A stretch of DNA of 64,000 nucleotides, taken from the NCBI RefSeq assembly GCF_042680805.1, contig NZ_JBHUEM010000001.1, forward strand, positions 240,112 through 304,111. Direction: 5' to 3'. The stretch's first letter is position 1, and each line of letters starts with the position of its first letter. The translations under genes and the position numbers were made by a program. Positions 16,820 through 25,778 of this stretch are shown piece by piece. The stretch is from Bacillus_CJ salitolerans (GTDB lineage Bacteria; Bacillota; Bacilli; Bacillales; SA4). The notes beneath the pieces are model-generated. The model was not told the DNA's origin. It searched no databases and worked only from the letters and a program-made list of their open reading frames with translations.

Positions 16820-17914
16820 ATGAAAAGAGTACTATTACTAATGTTAGCTTTATCTTTTGCTTTAGTTTTTGCAGCATGTTCAGCTTCAACTGAATCAACA
16901 AGCACGGAAACAGAAACAGCTAGTGAGAACACGTCTAGTGAAAAGCCTGCTGAGGACAAAAAGGATGAAAAAGATACAATCATCATTGCTTGGTACCCAA
17001 ATGAATCAGGAGCAGATTTAAAAGATTCACGTGATGCATTAGGAAAGATTATAGAAGAAGCAACAGGTAAAAAGGTTGAACATAAAACGACAACAGATTA
17101 CATTATTGCGATTGAGTCTATTGCAAACGGTAATGCTGACTTAGCATTCATGGGAGCTCAAGGATATATCGAAGCTCATAATAAAAATGATAAAGTACTT
17201 CCTCTAGTTGTATCTTCAGGTGCATCTGGGACATTAGATGACGCTGTTTACTACAGCTGGTTAAATGTAAAAAAAGGTAATGAAGATGCATACAAGGATG
17301 GAGATACATTCTCAATTGATAACATCGTTGACAAAAAGTTCTCTTTCGTTTCAAACAGTTCAACGTCAGGGTTTAAAGTCCCTTCATCTGGAATCGTAGC
17401 ACACTTTAGTAAGCAAGATAGCTATAAAGATTTAACGGCGGATGATTTATTAGAAGGTGGAGCATTCTTTAGTGAAGTATTATACGGAGGTTCTCACCAA
17501 GGATCAGCAGTAAATTTACTAACAGGTAAAGCTGACGTTGCAGCTTTTTGTGATGTATGTGTAAAGAACTATATTGAATTGGCAGAAGGTGAATGGAACC
17601 GCCCAGGTGCAGTTTATCAAGTATTAGCTGATGCAGCAGAGCCGTTTAACACTGTACCAGGTGAGCAATTTGTTTCAATCTCTGTAACACCAGTATTAAA
17701 TGCACCTTTTGTTGTAAATACAGAAACAGTAAGTGAAGAGGATATTGCTGCTATTAAAAAAGCGTACACTTCTGACAAAGTAGCAAATGACCCAACTATT
17801 TTCGTACCAAAGGATTCAGAGACAAAAGGTTTATTCTCTAAATCAGAAAATGAGCGATTCTTAGAGGTTGATGATGCTTGGTTCAACCCTGTAAGAGAAC
17901 TTTCTGGTAACTAA
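16820..17914 (+). CDS. phnD: Phosphonate-binding lipoprotein PhnD
   Basis: The extracytoplasmic binding protein of the phosphonate ABC transporter. The 364-residue precursor has a signal peptide with the lipobox FAAC (Cys20), a threonine/glutamate-rich linker to about residue 50, then a periplasmic-binding fold starting IIIAWYPNES. The frame opens at 16769, but the true start at 16820 follows GAGAGGAGA and begins MKRVLLLML. A small imperfect hairpin precedes it (16746-16780). phnC, phnE1 and phnE2 complete the transporter. Confidence 0.93.
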   Translation: MKRVLLLMLALSFALVFAACSASTESTSTETETASENTSSEKPAEDKKDEKDTIIIAWYPNESGADLKDSRDALGKIIEEATGKKVEHKTTTDYIIAIESIANGNADLAFMGAQGYIEAHNKNDKVLPLVVSSGASGTLDDAVYYSWLNVKKGNEDAYKDGDTFSIDNIVDKKFSFVSNSSTSGFKVPSSGIVAHFSKQDSYKDLTADDLLEGGAFFSEVLYGGSHQGSAVNLLTGKADVAAFCDVCVKNYIELAEGEWNRPGAVYQVLADAAEPFNTVPGEQFVSISVTPVLNAPFVVNTETVSEEDIAAIKKAYTSDKVANDPTIFVPKDSETKGLFSKSENERFLEVDDAWFNPVRELSGN

Positions 17915-18002
17915 TGTTTAAATCTAAGTGCTATCCATTTTGTGGGCGTTTCATGTTCACGAATGGATAGCTACTATTTAACTACTAAAAAAGGAGTTAA
18001 TC

Positions 18003-18791
18003 ATGACAACGTTATTACAGTTAAACAATGTATCAAAGCAGTATGGTAAAGATACGTTAGCGTTATCAGATGTTAGCTTCTCTGTTAAAGAGGGAGAGTT
18101 TGTTTCCGTCATTGGCCCGTCAGGAGCAGGGAAATCAACTCTCCTTCGTTGTATCAATCGTATGATTGACTCAACTAGCGGAGAAATCATGTTCAATGAT
18201 GTGAAGGTTATGGACTTAAAAAAGAGCGAGCTTCGAAAGTTGCGCACTAAAATAGGGATGATTTTCCAACACTATAACCTAGTTAATCGTTTAAGCGTCA
18301 TTGAAAATGTGCTTCACGGAAGACTGGGCTATAAGTCAATGATTACAGGTGCGCTTGGAATTTATACGGAAGAAGAAAAACGACAAGCGCTGCATATTTT
18401 ATCTCTATTAGGGTTAGAGGATCAAGTATATAAACGCTGTGATCAGCTTAGTGGTGGGCAAAAACAACGTGTAGGTATTGCAAGAGCATTAATTCAAAAT
18501 CCAAAAATGCTGTTATGTGATGAGCCAATTGCTTCCTTAGATCCGAATGCTTCTAAGGTTATTATGGATCATTTGAAAAACATCTCATCCTCAATGGGTA
18601 TCACCGTGTTGATTAACTTACACCAGGTAGACGTGGCACTCAAGTATTCAGACCGTATTATCGGGGTAAGTAAGGGGGAAGTTGTGTTCAACGGTTCTCC
18701 AAAGGAAATGACTAACAAAGAAATTCAAGGAATCTATGGATCGGAAGCTAGTGATCTGATGATTGATATAGGTGAAAAAAATGCAGGATAA
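18003..18791 (+). CDS. phnC: Phosphonate ABC transporter ATP-binding protein PhnC
   Basis: The ATPase of the phosphonate importer, 262 residues. Walker A is GPSGAGKST (38-46), the ABC signature is LSGGQKQRVGIARAL, and Walker B is LLCDEPIASLD. AAAGGAG precedes the start. Its 3' end overlaps the phnE1 start, so the two are translationally coupled. Confidence 0.95.
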   Translation: MTTLLQLNNVSKQYGKDTLALSDVSFSVKEGEFVSVIGPSGAGKSTLLRCINRMIDSTSGEIMFNDVKVMDLKKSELRKLRTKIGMIFQHYNLVNRLSVIENVLHGRLGYKSMITGALGIYTEEEKRQALHILSLLGLEDQVYKRCDQLSGGQKQRVGIARALIQNPKMLLCDEPIASLDPNASKVIMDHLKNISSSMGITVLINLHQVDVALKYSDRIIGVSKGEVVFNGSPKEMTNKEIQGIYGSEASDLMIDIGEKNAG

Positions 18792-19566
18792 ATTTTTTGC
18801 CAAAAAACGATTAAACTCAATACTTATAACTAGTTTGCTTCTACTTATCACCTACGGAGCGATTACCGTAACAGAATATGACGTTGTTAAAGGGTTTGCC
18901 TCCATCCCTGAAGCAATCGAATGGGGATTTAATAATTTTTATCCCGATGAAAAGTCTCTTGAGAAGCTACCGAAAATATGGGAAAAGCTTCAGGAAACAC
19001 TTCTCATCTCATTTGCCGCCTCAACAGTGGCAGGGATGTTTGCACTTGTATTTGCCATTTTAGGATCAAACACGACGAGAGTAAATAGCTTTATTGGGAC
19101 ATTAGCCCGAGGGATTGCTACTTTATTCCGTAATATTGATGTGGCAGCTTGGGCTATGATCCTTCTTTTTTCCTTTGGTCAAAGCTCCTTAACGGGATAT
19201 TTCGCCCTGTTTTTTGTATCATTCGGATTTTTGACACGTGCATTCATGGAAACGATTGATGAAGTAAGTAATAGTTCAGTTGAAGCTTTAACGGCAACAG
19301 GAGCTAGTTACTTATCGATTATCATCCACTCTGTGATTCCAGCAAGTATTCCTCAAATGATTAGCTGGCTATTGTTTACGATTGAAACGAGTATTCGAAG
19401 TGCGACACTTGTTGGAATTTTAACGGGGACTGGTATCGGCTTCTCATTCAATCTATATTACAAGAGCTTGAATTATAATGCCGCAAGTTTAGTTGTCCTA
19501 ATGATTGTGATTTCTATTTTTACGATCGAATACATCTCAAACTATATTAGAAGGGTGATTTTGTAG
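18781..19566 (+). CDS. phnE1: Phosphonate ABC transporter permease PhnE, first copy
   Basis: A membrane permease of 261 residues with about six hydrophobic segments and the BPD-type loop EALTATGASYLSIIIHSVIP that contacts the ATPase. The frame can begin at GTG 18772, but AGGTG at 18770-18774 places ATG 18781 at proper spacing; either way it overlaps phnC. The stop codon shares a base with the GTG start of the second permease. The pair presumably forms a heterodimeric channel. Confidence 0.92.
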   Translation: MQDKFFAKKRLNSILITSLLLLITYGAITVTEYDVVKGFASIPEAIEWGFNNFYPDEKSLEKLPKIWEKLQETLLISFAASTVAGMFALVFAILGSNTTRVNSFIGTLARGIATLFRNIDVAAWAMILLFSFGQSSLTGYFALFFVSFGFLTRAFMETIDEVSNSSVEALTATGASYLSIIIHSVIPASIPQMISWLLFTIETSIRSATLVGILTGTGIGFSFNLYYKSLNYNAASLVVLMIVISIFTIEYISNYIRRVIL

Positions 19567-20432
19567 TGGGATTTCAGAACAAACCAGTGATGACTGGTCC
19601 AAATGGTGGGGTACAACCATCTTCATCTAAGCGAATAAAAATAAAGCCACTTAATAAAGAAACACTCGTGATAAGAGGAACATTGATATGCCTCTTTCTT
19701 TTAACGATCTATGGCTTTTTAACCTTCGATTATAAGGATATTAGTTTTATCGGTGGAGTCGTTGCAACACTTGATAACTTTGGCGTGATGTTCTTAGAAC
19801 CTCATTTCGCTCATTTCACCTTTTGGGAAGCTGCTTATCAAGTATTAATCACCCTAGGTTTAGCGGTCTTAACGACCATATTTGGAGCCTTTATCGCCTT
19901 ACTACTTGGACTACTTTCAGCCCAAAACCTTTCTAGTAAAGCAATGTCAAATACAATTAAGGGTATCATTGCTTTTATTCGAGCGGTGCCCACCGTATTA
20001 TGGGTGTTAATCTTTGCGGTTGCCGCCGGACTCGGTAGTGTTGCTGCCGTTATTGGAATGACCTTTCACTCGGTTGGTTATTTAACAAAGGCATACTCAG
20101 AGTCATTCGAAGAGTTAGATAAAGGTGTCATTGAAGCTTTAAAGGCGAGTGGTGCAAGTTGGTGGCAAATTATTTGTCAAGCAGTCATACCATCCTCGAT
20201 TACCTATATCATTTCTTGGACATTTATGCGATTCGAGATTAATTTTGGTGTAGCAGTTGCGATGGGAGCAGCAGCGGGTGCTGGTGGGATTGGATTTGAT
20301 ATGTTCATGGCAAGTGGCTTCTATTTTGACTTGCGTGAAATAGGAACTATCACATACTTTATTTTAGCAGTTGCCATCCTATTAGAATTTATCGCGATGA
20401 GAATTAAATCAAGATTAAAAACAAATGTATAA
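19566..20432 (+). CDS. phnE2: Phosphonate ABC transporter permease PhnE, second copy
   Basis: The second permease, 288 residues, with a basic N-terminal tail of about 35 residues, a first membrane segment at about 36-52, and the ATPase-contact loop EALKASGASWWQIICQAVIP that parallels the one in the first permease. It starts at GTG 19566, 7 nt after GAAGGGTGA and overlapping the previous stop by one base. A terminator follows at 20441, which splits the transporter genes from the lyase genes. Confidence 0.9.
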   Translation: MGFQNKPVMTGPNGGVQPSSSKRIKIKPLNKETLVIRGTLICLFLLTIYGFLTFDYKDISFIGGVVATLDNFGVMFLEPHFAHFTFWEAAYQVLITLGLAVLTTIFGAFIALLLGLLSAQNLSSKAMSNTIKGIIAFIRAVPTVLWVLIFAVAAGLGSVAAVIGMTFHSVGYLTKAYSESFEELDKGVIEALKASGASWWQIICQAVIPSSITYIISWTFMRFEINFGVAVAMGAAAGAGGIGFDMFMASGFYFDLREIGTITYFILAVAILLEFIAMRIKSRLKTNV

Positions 20433-20440
20433 ATAGTAAT

Positions 20441-20470
20441 TGTCGAACATTGAGTTCGGCATTTTTTTTT
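20441..20470 (+). terminator. Terminator between phnE2 and phnG
   Basis: TGTCGAAC pairs with GTTCGGCA (one G-T pair) and is followed by nine T residues. The lyase genes therefore have their own promoter. Confidence 0.8.
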
Positions 20471-20541
20471 TGCGAAGATTTCACCTTTATTGAAAAGTAA
20501 GCTTCCCTATTTTTAATCCTAAATCAAATGTAAATATATCT

Positions 20542-20579
20542 TTTACATATCTGTAACCTTTGTAACTTGTCAATAAGAT
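20542..20579 (+). promoter_or_regulatory. Second phn regulatory region with PhnF half-site
   Basis: TTTACA (20542-20547), TAACC (20554-20558) and GTAACTTGT (20562-20570) repeat the motif and spacing seen before phnF. After GTAACTTGT the right arm of the palindrome is degenerate (6 of 9 matches), so PhnF may bind more weakly here or with a partner. Confidence 0.6.
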
Positions 20580-20648
20580 AGATTGAAAATGTCAAAGTGA
20601 TTACAAAGAAATGTTCACTTTTTAAGAGAGAGGAGATCCATCTAATCT

Positions 20649-21086
20649 ATGAAAAAATCACGATTAACAAAGATATTAGTGGAAGGAAATCCAGAATTAC
20701 TAAAGCAATTATCATTGCAAGTTGAAGAGCTAGTTGAAGTGAGATTGGAACGAAAACCAAAGACCGGATTGATAATGTTGAAGGTAAGAGACTCTGTTTC
20801 GAAAGAGCCCTTTTATATGGGGGAGGTACTTGTTTCAGAATGTACCGTTTCTATTGAAGGAACATACGGCATGGGGACAATTATGGGGGAAGAGTTCGAG
20901 CGTTCTTATCAAATCGCCGTTATTGATGCTGCGTTTAATGTGAACTTACCTATTACAAAGACTTGGCTTAAGAAGCTTGAAGAAGAGGAAACAGCTATTC
21001 ACCATAGACATCAGCAGGAACATGCAATGGTTGCTAATTCGCGGGTGAATTTTGACACAATGGAGGATTACAATGACAAAAGCTAA
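20649..21086 (+). CDS. phnG: C-P lyase subunit PhnG
   Basis: A component of the carbon-phosphorus lyase core complex (PhnGHIJ), 145 residues, near the family length. The core VRDSVSKEPFYMGEVLVSE and GMGTIMGEEFERSYQIAVIDAA match PhnG. AGGAGAT lies 12 nt before the start. Its 3' end overlaps phnH by 14 nt. With PhnI, PhnH and PhnL it helps form ribose-1-phosphonate triphosphate from ATP and phosphonate. Confidence 0.93.
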   Translation: MKKSRLTKILVEGNPELLKQLSLQVEELVEVRLERKPKTGLIMLKVRDSVSKEPFYMGEVLVSECTVSIEGTYGMGTIMGEEFERSYQIAVIDAAFNVNLPITKTWLKKLEEEETAIHHRHQQEHAMVANSRVNFDTMEDYNDKS

Positions 21087-21711
21087 TTACGACACATTTG
21101 ATTTTGTTCATGGTACTCAGCAAATATTTCGTAAGCTTGTAGATTGTATGGCTAGACCAGGAAAAGTGAACTCACTAAAAGAGGATATCTGGCCAATTGA
21201 AGGAGATCGTGGTTTATCAAAAGCTCTAATTGGGCTTGCATATACGCTACTTGATCGTGAAGTATCTTTTTATATAGTTTGTGAGGAAAAAGAAAGAGTA
21301 GAACAGTTTTTAAAGTGGAGTACGTTTAGTACAACCGGGACATTACAAACAGCAGATTATATATTCATACAACATTCTCTATCGGGAGGAGAATTTCTCA
21401 ATCTCGTCAATCAGGTTAAATGTGGAACCCTAACCGACCCGCATAATAGTGCAACACTTATCTTCCATGTCGAAGAAATTTCAGTTGAAGGTCCTATTGG
21501 ACTAAACCTTATTATGTCTGGCCCAGGAATAAAAGAAACCACCAGCTGTTATGTAAAGGGTTTGCCTACCAATCTAGTTGAAGTTAGAAAAGAGGTTAAT
21601 AAGGAGTTTCCAATTGGAGTTGATATCATTGTTGTCTCATCTAGTGGTGAGATGGTTGGAATCCCGAGAACAACGATGATAGAAAGTGAGGGTTATGTAT
21701 GGGATATGTAG
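21073..21711 (+). CDS. phnH: C-P lyase subunit PhnH
   Basis: A core-complex subunit of 212 residues related to PLP transferases but without the cofactor lysine site in known members. The start is ATG 21073, 5 nt after GGAGGA, inside phnG; an in-frame TTG at 21052 has no Shine-Dalgarno. Family landmarks are the FRKLVDCMARPGKV opening and GTLTDPHNSATLIFHV. Its stop overlaps phnI by 13 nt. Confidence 0.93.
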   Translation: MTKANYDTFDFVHGTQQIFRKLVDCMARPGKVNSLKEDIWPIEGDRGLSKALIGLAYTLLDREVSFYIVCEEKERVEQFLKWSTFSTTGTLQTADYIFIQHSLSGGEFLNLVNQVKCGTLTDPHNSATLIFHVEEISVEGPIGLNLIMSGPGIKETTSCYVKGLPTNLVEVRKEVNKEFPIGVDIIVVSSSGEMVGIPRTTMIESEGYVWDM

Positions 21712-22823
21712 CTGTAACCGGTGGCCAGAAGGCAATTGAGCAAGCGGCAAAGCTTGTTCAATCATACCGACTATCGAATGTAAAAAACGTAGTAGAAACG
21801 AGCGAAGTTAGAAATCAATTTCGATTATTAATAGACCGTGTAATGGGGGAAGGGGGACTATATGCTCCTGAATATGCAGCACTTGCCTTAAAACAATCGG
21901 AAGGAGATCCAGCAGAGGCTGCTTTTTTACTAAGAGCGTACCGCTCAACATTACAAAGAACCCAGTATTCCTTAACTGTTGACCCAAGTAAGATGCGTGT
22001 GATACGGAGGATTTCTTCTTCATTCAAGGATATACCAGGAGGACAACTACTTGGACCAACGTATGACTACACACACCGTCTCTTAAATTTTGATTTGCGA
22101 CAAGAGGAAGTAGAAACAGTTCATCAATTTTTACAAGAGTTTGATCTTGAAATAGAAGAAGATGAGGTGTCTTATCAAAAGGTAGCCGAGCTATTAAGAC
22201 AGCAGGGATTACTAGGAAATGTTCCGTTAAACGAGACTGAGCCTTTTGATGTGACAAGAGAAAAGCTTATGTTCCCAGCCCCCCGCTCTGCACGTCTTCA
22301 AATTTTAACTAGAGGGGAAACGGGGGCAATGACAGCACTTGCATATAGCAGTATGAGGGGATATGGCGTCGTACATCCAACGATCGGAGAGCTAAGAGTA
22401 GGTTACACAGATGTTCATATTCCTTATCCATTTAGTGATGATGAAGAGGATTCTGTTTATATTGGGGAAATCATGGTGACGGAAGTAGAAACGATTAATT
22501 CCTTTACACAAAATAACCGTGGAGAAATAGAGTTTATGCTTGGTTACGGATTAACATTTGGTCAAAACGAGGTAAAGGCAATTGCAATGGCCATTTTGGA
22601 AAGAAGCTTAGAAACATCCGGTCAGACACCAACACAGGATGAAGAGTTTGTCTTATTACATATCGATAGTGTTGAAGCGCATGGATTTGTATCCCATTTA
22701 AAGCTTCCGCATTATATAACATTCCAGTCAATGTTAGATCGGATTCGCCAGGTTCAAGAAGGGGCTAAACCGAGTAACAAACAAGGACAGCAGGATCGTG
22801 AAGTGTCCTTTAGTCATTCTTAA
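21699..22823 (+). CDS. phnI: C-P lyase subunit PhnI (nucleosidase)
   Basis: PhnI carries the nucleosidase activity that joins phosphonate to the ribose of ATP with release of adenine, assisted by PhnG, PhnH and PhnL. The 374-residue protein is full length and has the EVAFLLRAYRSTLQR-like helix, MFPAPRSARLQ and YSSMRGYGVVHPTIGELR segments of the family. GAGGG precedes the start. phnJ follows after 22 bp. Confidence 0.94.
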   Translation: MGYVAVTGGQKAIEQAAKLVQSYRLSNVKNVVETSEVRNQFRLLIDRVMGEGGLYAPEYAALALKQSEGDPAEAAFLLRAYRSTLQRTQYSLTVDPSKMRVIRRISSSFKDIPGGQLLGPTYDYTHRLLNFDLRQEEVETVHQFLQEFDLEIEEDEVSYQKVAELLRQQGLLGNVPLNETEPFDVTREKLMFPAPRSARLQILTRGETGAMTALAYSSMRGYGVVHPTIGELRVGYTDVHIPYPFSDDEEDSVYIGEIMVTEVETINSFTQNNRGEIEFMLGYGLTFGQNEVKAIAMAILERSLETSGQTPTQDEEFVLLHIDSVEAHGFVSHLKLPHYITFQSMLDRIRQVQEGAKPSNKQGQQDREVSFSHS

Positions 22824-22845
22824 AAAAGAGAGGTAGGGGTAAATC

Positions 22846-23706
22846 ATGAGCGGTCAACGTGAGCAAGTATACAATTTTGCCTTTTTAGATGAAGGCTCCA
22901 AAAAAGAGATTCGCCGTTCCACGTTAAAAGCAATTGCGATTCCAGGATATCAAGTCCCTTTCGCTTCTCGAGAAATGCCGATTGGCAGAGGCTGGGGAAC
23001 AGGTGGATTGCAGTTAACATTAGCATTAATAGGTGAGCGGGATAGGTTGAAGGTGATTGATCAAGGTCATGATGATAGCGTCAACGCAGTTAGTATTAAG
23101 CATCTTGTAGAGAACTGTACTGGCATCCATACAACAAATGATTCAGAAGAAGCAACGATTATTCAAACTCGCCATCGGGTCCCTGAAATTCCTCTTCGCG
23201 AGGATCAGATTCTAGTCCTGCAAGTACCTCTTCCAGAACCGTTACGTAGAGTGGAAGCAAAGGAAAAAGAAACAAAGCGATTACATGCAGAAATGGATTA
23301 CAGCAGCATGTGGCTACGATTATATGAAGATATTGTAAGATATGGGGAAATTACGATTGGAGCTGATTATCCTAGCATGGTCCATGACCGCTATATTTTC
23401 AATCCGAGCCCCATTCCACGTTTTGATTTACCAAAGCTTCATCAAGCGGAAGGACTCTATTTATTTGGTGCGGGCCGTGAAAAGAAAATTTATGCAATTC
23501 CGCCTTATACAAATGTAAGACCACTGCAATTTGAGGATTATCCATTTGAAGTGGAAAGCTTTGAAGGATTGGCATGTCACTTATGTGGAAGTACCCACGT
23601 TTTCCTTGATGAAATATATGATGGGAAATCTGGAGAAAAGAAACATCAATGCTCTGATACTGGCTATTGTTCACAAAAACAGCAAGAAAAGGGGGTAGTA
23701 CAATGA
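22846..23706 (+). CDS. phnJ: C-P lyase PhnJ (radical SAM, C-P bond cleavage)
   Basis: PhnJ breaks the C-P bond of 5-phosphoribosyl 1-phosphonates to give an alkane and 5-phosphoribosyl 1,2-cyclic phosphate. The 286-residue protein holds the atypical radical-SAM cysteines as CX2CX21CX5C: Cys244, Cys247, Cys269 and Cys275. The glycine that should carry the glycyl radical is probably Gly34 in AIPGYQVPF, and the conserved GWGTGGLQL follows. All catalytic residues are present, so the system should be active. It overlaps phnK by 4 nt (ATGA). Confidence 0.97.
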   Translation: MSGQREQVYNFAFLDEGSKKEIRRSTLKAIAIPGYQVPFASREMPIGRGWGTGGLQLTLALIGERDRLKVIDQGHDDSVNAVSIKHLVENCTGIHTTNDSEEATIIQTRHRVPEIPLREDQILVLQVPLPEPLRRVEAKEKETKRLHAEMDYSSMWLRLYEDIVRYGEITIGADYPSMVHDRYIFNPSPIPRFDLPKLHQAEGLYLFGAGREKKIYAIPPYTNVRPLQFEDYPFEVESFEGLACHLCGSTHVFLDEIYDGKSGEKKHQCSDTGYCSQKQQEKGVVQ

Positions 23707-24548
23707 ATGATTCACCTCTTTTAACGGTTAAAGAATTAAATAAGCGATATGGAAGTGGTTGTGAAAACTGTCAATCTCCACACGATTTAACAGGCCAAGA
23801 TAATCGTTGCCCTTCTTGCGGTAGTGTATGGGCTTGTATTGATGTGAACCTTGATCTTTATAAAGGTGAAATTTTAGGAATTGTAGGAGAAAGTGGTTCC
23901 GGCAAAAGTTCTCTCGTTAAAAGTCTCTATTTTGATGATGAGGTGACATCTGGATCAGCCGCTATATCTTCCTATAAAGAGGGGGAAGAAAATATTTTTA
24001 AAGTATCCTCTCAGCAAAAGCGATATATTCGCAATTATTTAATGGGAATGGTGTATCAAAACCCGTGGCTGGGCCTTAAGATGTCCTTTTCAAGTGGTGG
24101 AAACATTGCTGAAAAATTAATTGCTTCGGGCTCATTTCATGTAGGAGATATCAGGAAAAGAGCTGCAGAGCTATTAGAACATGTAGAGATTCCATTAGCT
24201 AGAATGGATGAGCTTCCGAAAAATTTTAGTGGTGGCATGCAGCAACGAGTACAAATTTCAAAAGCTCTTGCAAACAATCCTTCAATTCTTTTACTAGATG
24301 AAGTGACAACAGGATTGGATTTATCTGTCCAAGCAAAGGTGTTAGATTTAATTCGAAAAATTCAACGAGAATTTAACGTTGGAATGATCGTTGTCTCTCA
24401 TGATTTGGGGGTAATTCGAATGCTAGCTGACAGAACGATTGTGATGAGACATGGCCGAATTGTTGAGCAGGGTCTGACAGATCAAATTTTAGAGGATCCG
24501 CAGCATCCTTATACACAACAATTAGTTCATTCGCTTTTACATGTATAA
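23703..24548 (+). CDS. phnK: C-P lyase ABC protein PhnK with cysteine-rich insert
   Basis: An ABC-type ATPase (281 residues) that binds the PhnJ face of the core complex. Walker A is GESGSGKSS (62-70), the signature is FSGGMQQR, and Walker B is ILLLDEVTTGLD. Between the first strand and Walker A it has five cysteines (20, 23, 36, 39, 45) arranged as CENC and CPSC plus one more, resembling a zinc knuckle. E. coli PhnK as I remember it lacks this insert. The start at 23703 overlaps phnJ and follows AAGGGGG; a longer frame from 23667 has no support. Confidence 0.93.
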   Translation: MNDSPLLTVKELNKRYGSGCENCQSPHDLTGQDNRCPSCGSVWACIDVNLDLYKGEILGIVGESGSGKSSLVKSLYFDDEVTSGSAAISSYKEGEENIFKVSSQQKRYIRNYLMGMVYQNPWLGLKMSFSSGGNIAEKLIASGSFHVGDIRKRAAELLEHVEIPLARMDELPKNFSGGMQQRVQISKALANNPSILLLDEVTTGLDLSVQAKVLDLIRKIQREFNVGMIVVSHDLGVIRMLADRTIVMRHGRIVEQGLTDQILEDPQHPYTQQLVHSLLHV

Positions 24549-24567
24549 AAACTCTGAGGTGATGAAG

Positions 24568-25764
24568 ATGAGCAATAGAAAAAGAATCGTCAATGCAAAG
24601 ATTGTAACGCCTAGTAAAGTAATCTTAGATGGCTGTTTAGAAATAGAAGATGGGGTAATTGTTAGCATTGAAGAAGAACCATTAGCTTCAGAGTGTTCTG
24701 ATGACATTGATGCAAATGGAAGTTGGGTTATTCCTGGTTTAGTAGACTCGCATAGTGATGCGATTGAGATAGAAATGGAGCCAAGACCTAGCAGCATTTT
24801 TCCATTAGAGGTTTCTTTTTATGAGCTTGAAAAGAAGCTAGTTGGAGAAGGAATTACAACGATCTATCACTCTCTTTCATTACTAGAAGAATATGCAAAA
24901 AAGTGGATGAGGCAGAACCAAACGGTGATTGGACTCATAAAGGAGATAGTCGAGCTATCGAAAAAACAGCACTTGATCCGTCATAAGACGCATCTTCGAT
25001 ATGAAATTACGAATATAGATGCTGTAAAGGATGTTCAGGACTTAATCAAAACGAAAATGATTGACCAGTTATCTTTTATGGATCACACTCCAGGTCAAGG
25101 TCAATTCCGTGATATTGAAATCCATAAAAAGCTTCTAATGGAGCATCGTCATTATACAGAGGAACAGGCAGAAAACATCATTCAAGAAAGCTTAGGGCAG
25201 GAAAAGTTAGCTTCAACTGTCATTGAACAGTTAGCCCAATTGGCCGCTGAGTACGGGATTCCGATTGCTTCCCATGATGATGACACGGTTGAAAAATTAT
25301 CTGTGGTAAAAAGCTGGAATGCAACGATTAGCGAGTTTCCAATTGAATTAGAAGTAGCAAAGCGAGCGAAAGAGATGGGTTTATATGTCGTAATGGGAGC
25401 ACCAAATGCACTTCTTGGAAAATCCCACAGTAAAAATTTATCAGCCATTGAAGCCATTCAGAACGGAGTGGTCGACATTCTCTGCTCTGATTATTATCCT
25501 TCATCACTTTTGCATGCTGCATTTAAGCTGTACCATCAACATAACATACCAATCTATAAAGCAATCAATATGGTGTCTATCAACCCAGCAAGAGCTTTAG
25601 GTATTGACAGTGAAGTAGGATCGATTGAGATAGGAAAGAAGGCAGATCTATTAATCGTTTCAGAGGATAGAACACGTCCTGTTCTAGAAACCGTCTTTGT
25701 TAATGGTATGATTGTCTGTCAAATGAGGTATCAACTACCATCCTTAGCGTTGAATTTAAGCTGA
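24568..25764 (+). CDS. phnM: Ribose-1-phosphonate triphosphate diphosphatase PhnM
   Basis: PhnM removes pyrophosphate from alpha-D-ribose 1-alkylphosphonate 5-triphosphate. The 398-residue amidohydrolase-fold protein has VDSHSDAIE, FMDHTPGQGQF, ASHDDDT and LCSDYYPSSLL, which supply the metal ligands. The frame is open from 24541, but GAGGTGA at 24556-24562 sets the start at ATG 24568. It directly follows phnK. Confidence 0.94.
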   Translation: MSNRKRIVNAKIVTPSKVILDGCLEIEDGVIVSIEEEPLASECSDDIDANGSWVIPGLVDSHSDAIEIEMEPRPSSIFPLEVSFYELEKKLVGEGITTIYHSLSLLEEYAKKWMRQNQTVIGLIKEIVELSKKQHLIRHKTHLRYEITNIDAVKDVQDLIKTKMIDQLSFMDHTPGQGQFRDIEIHKKLLMEHRHYTEEQAENIIQESLGQEKLASTVIEQLAQLAAEYGIPIASHDDDTVEKLSVVKSWNATISEFPIELEVAKRAKEMGLYVVMGAPNALLGKSHSKNLSAIEAIQNGVVDILCSDYYPSSLLHAAFKLYHQHNIPIYKAINMVSINPARALGIDSEVGSIEIGKKADLLIVSEDRTRPVLETVFVNGMIVCQMRYQLPSLALNLS

Positions 25765-25778
25765 AAGGAATGAAACCA

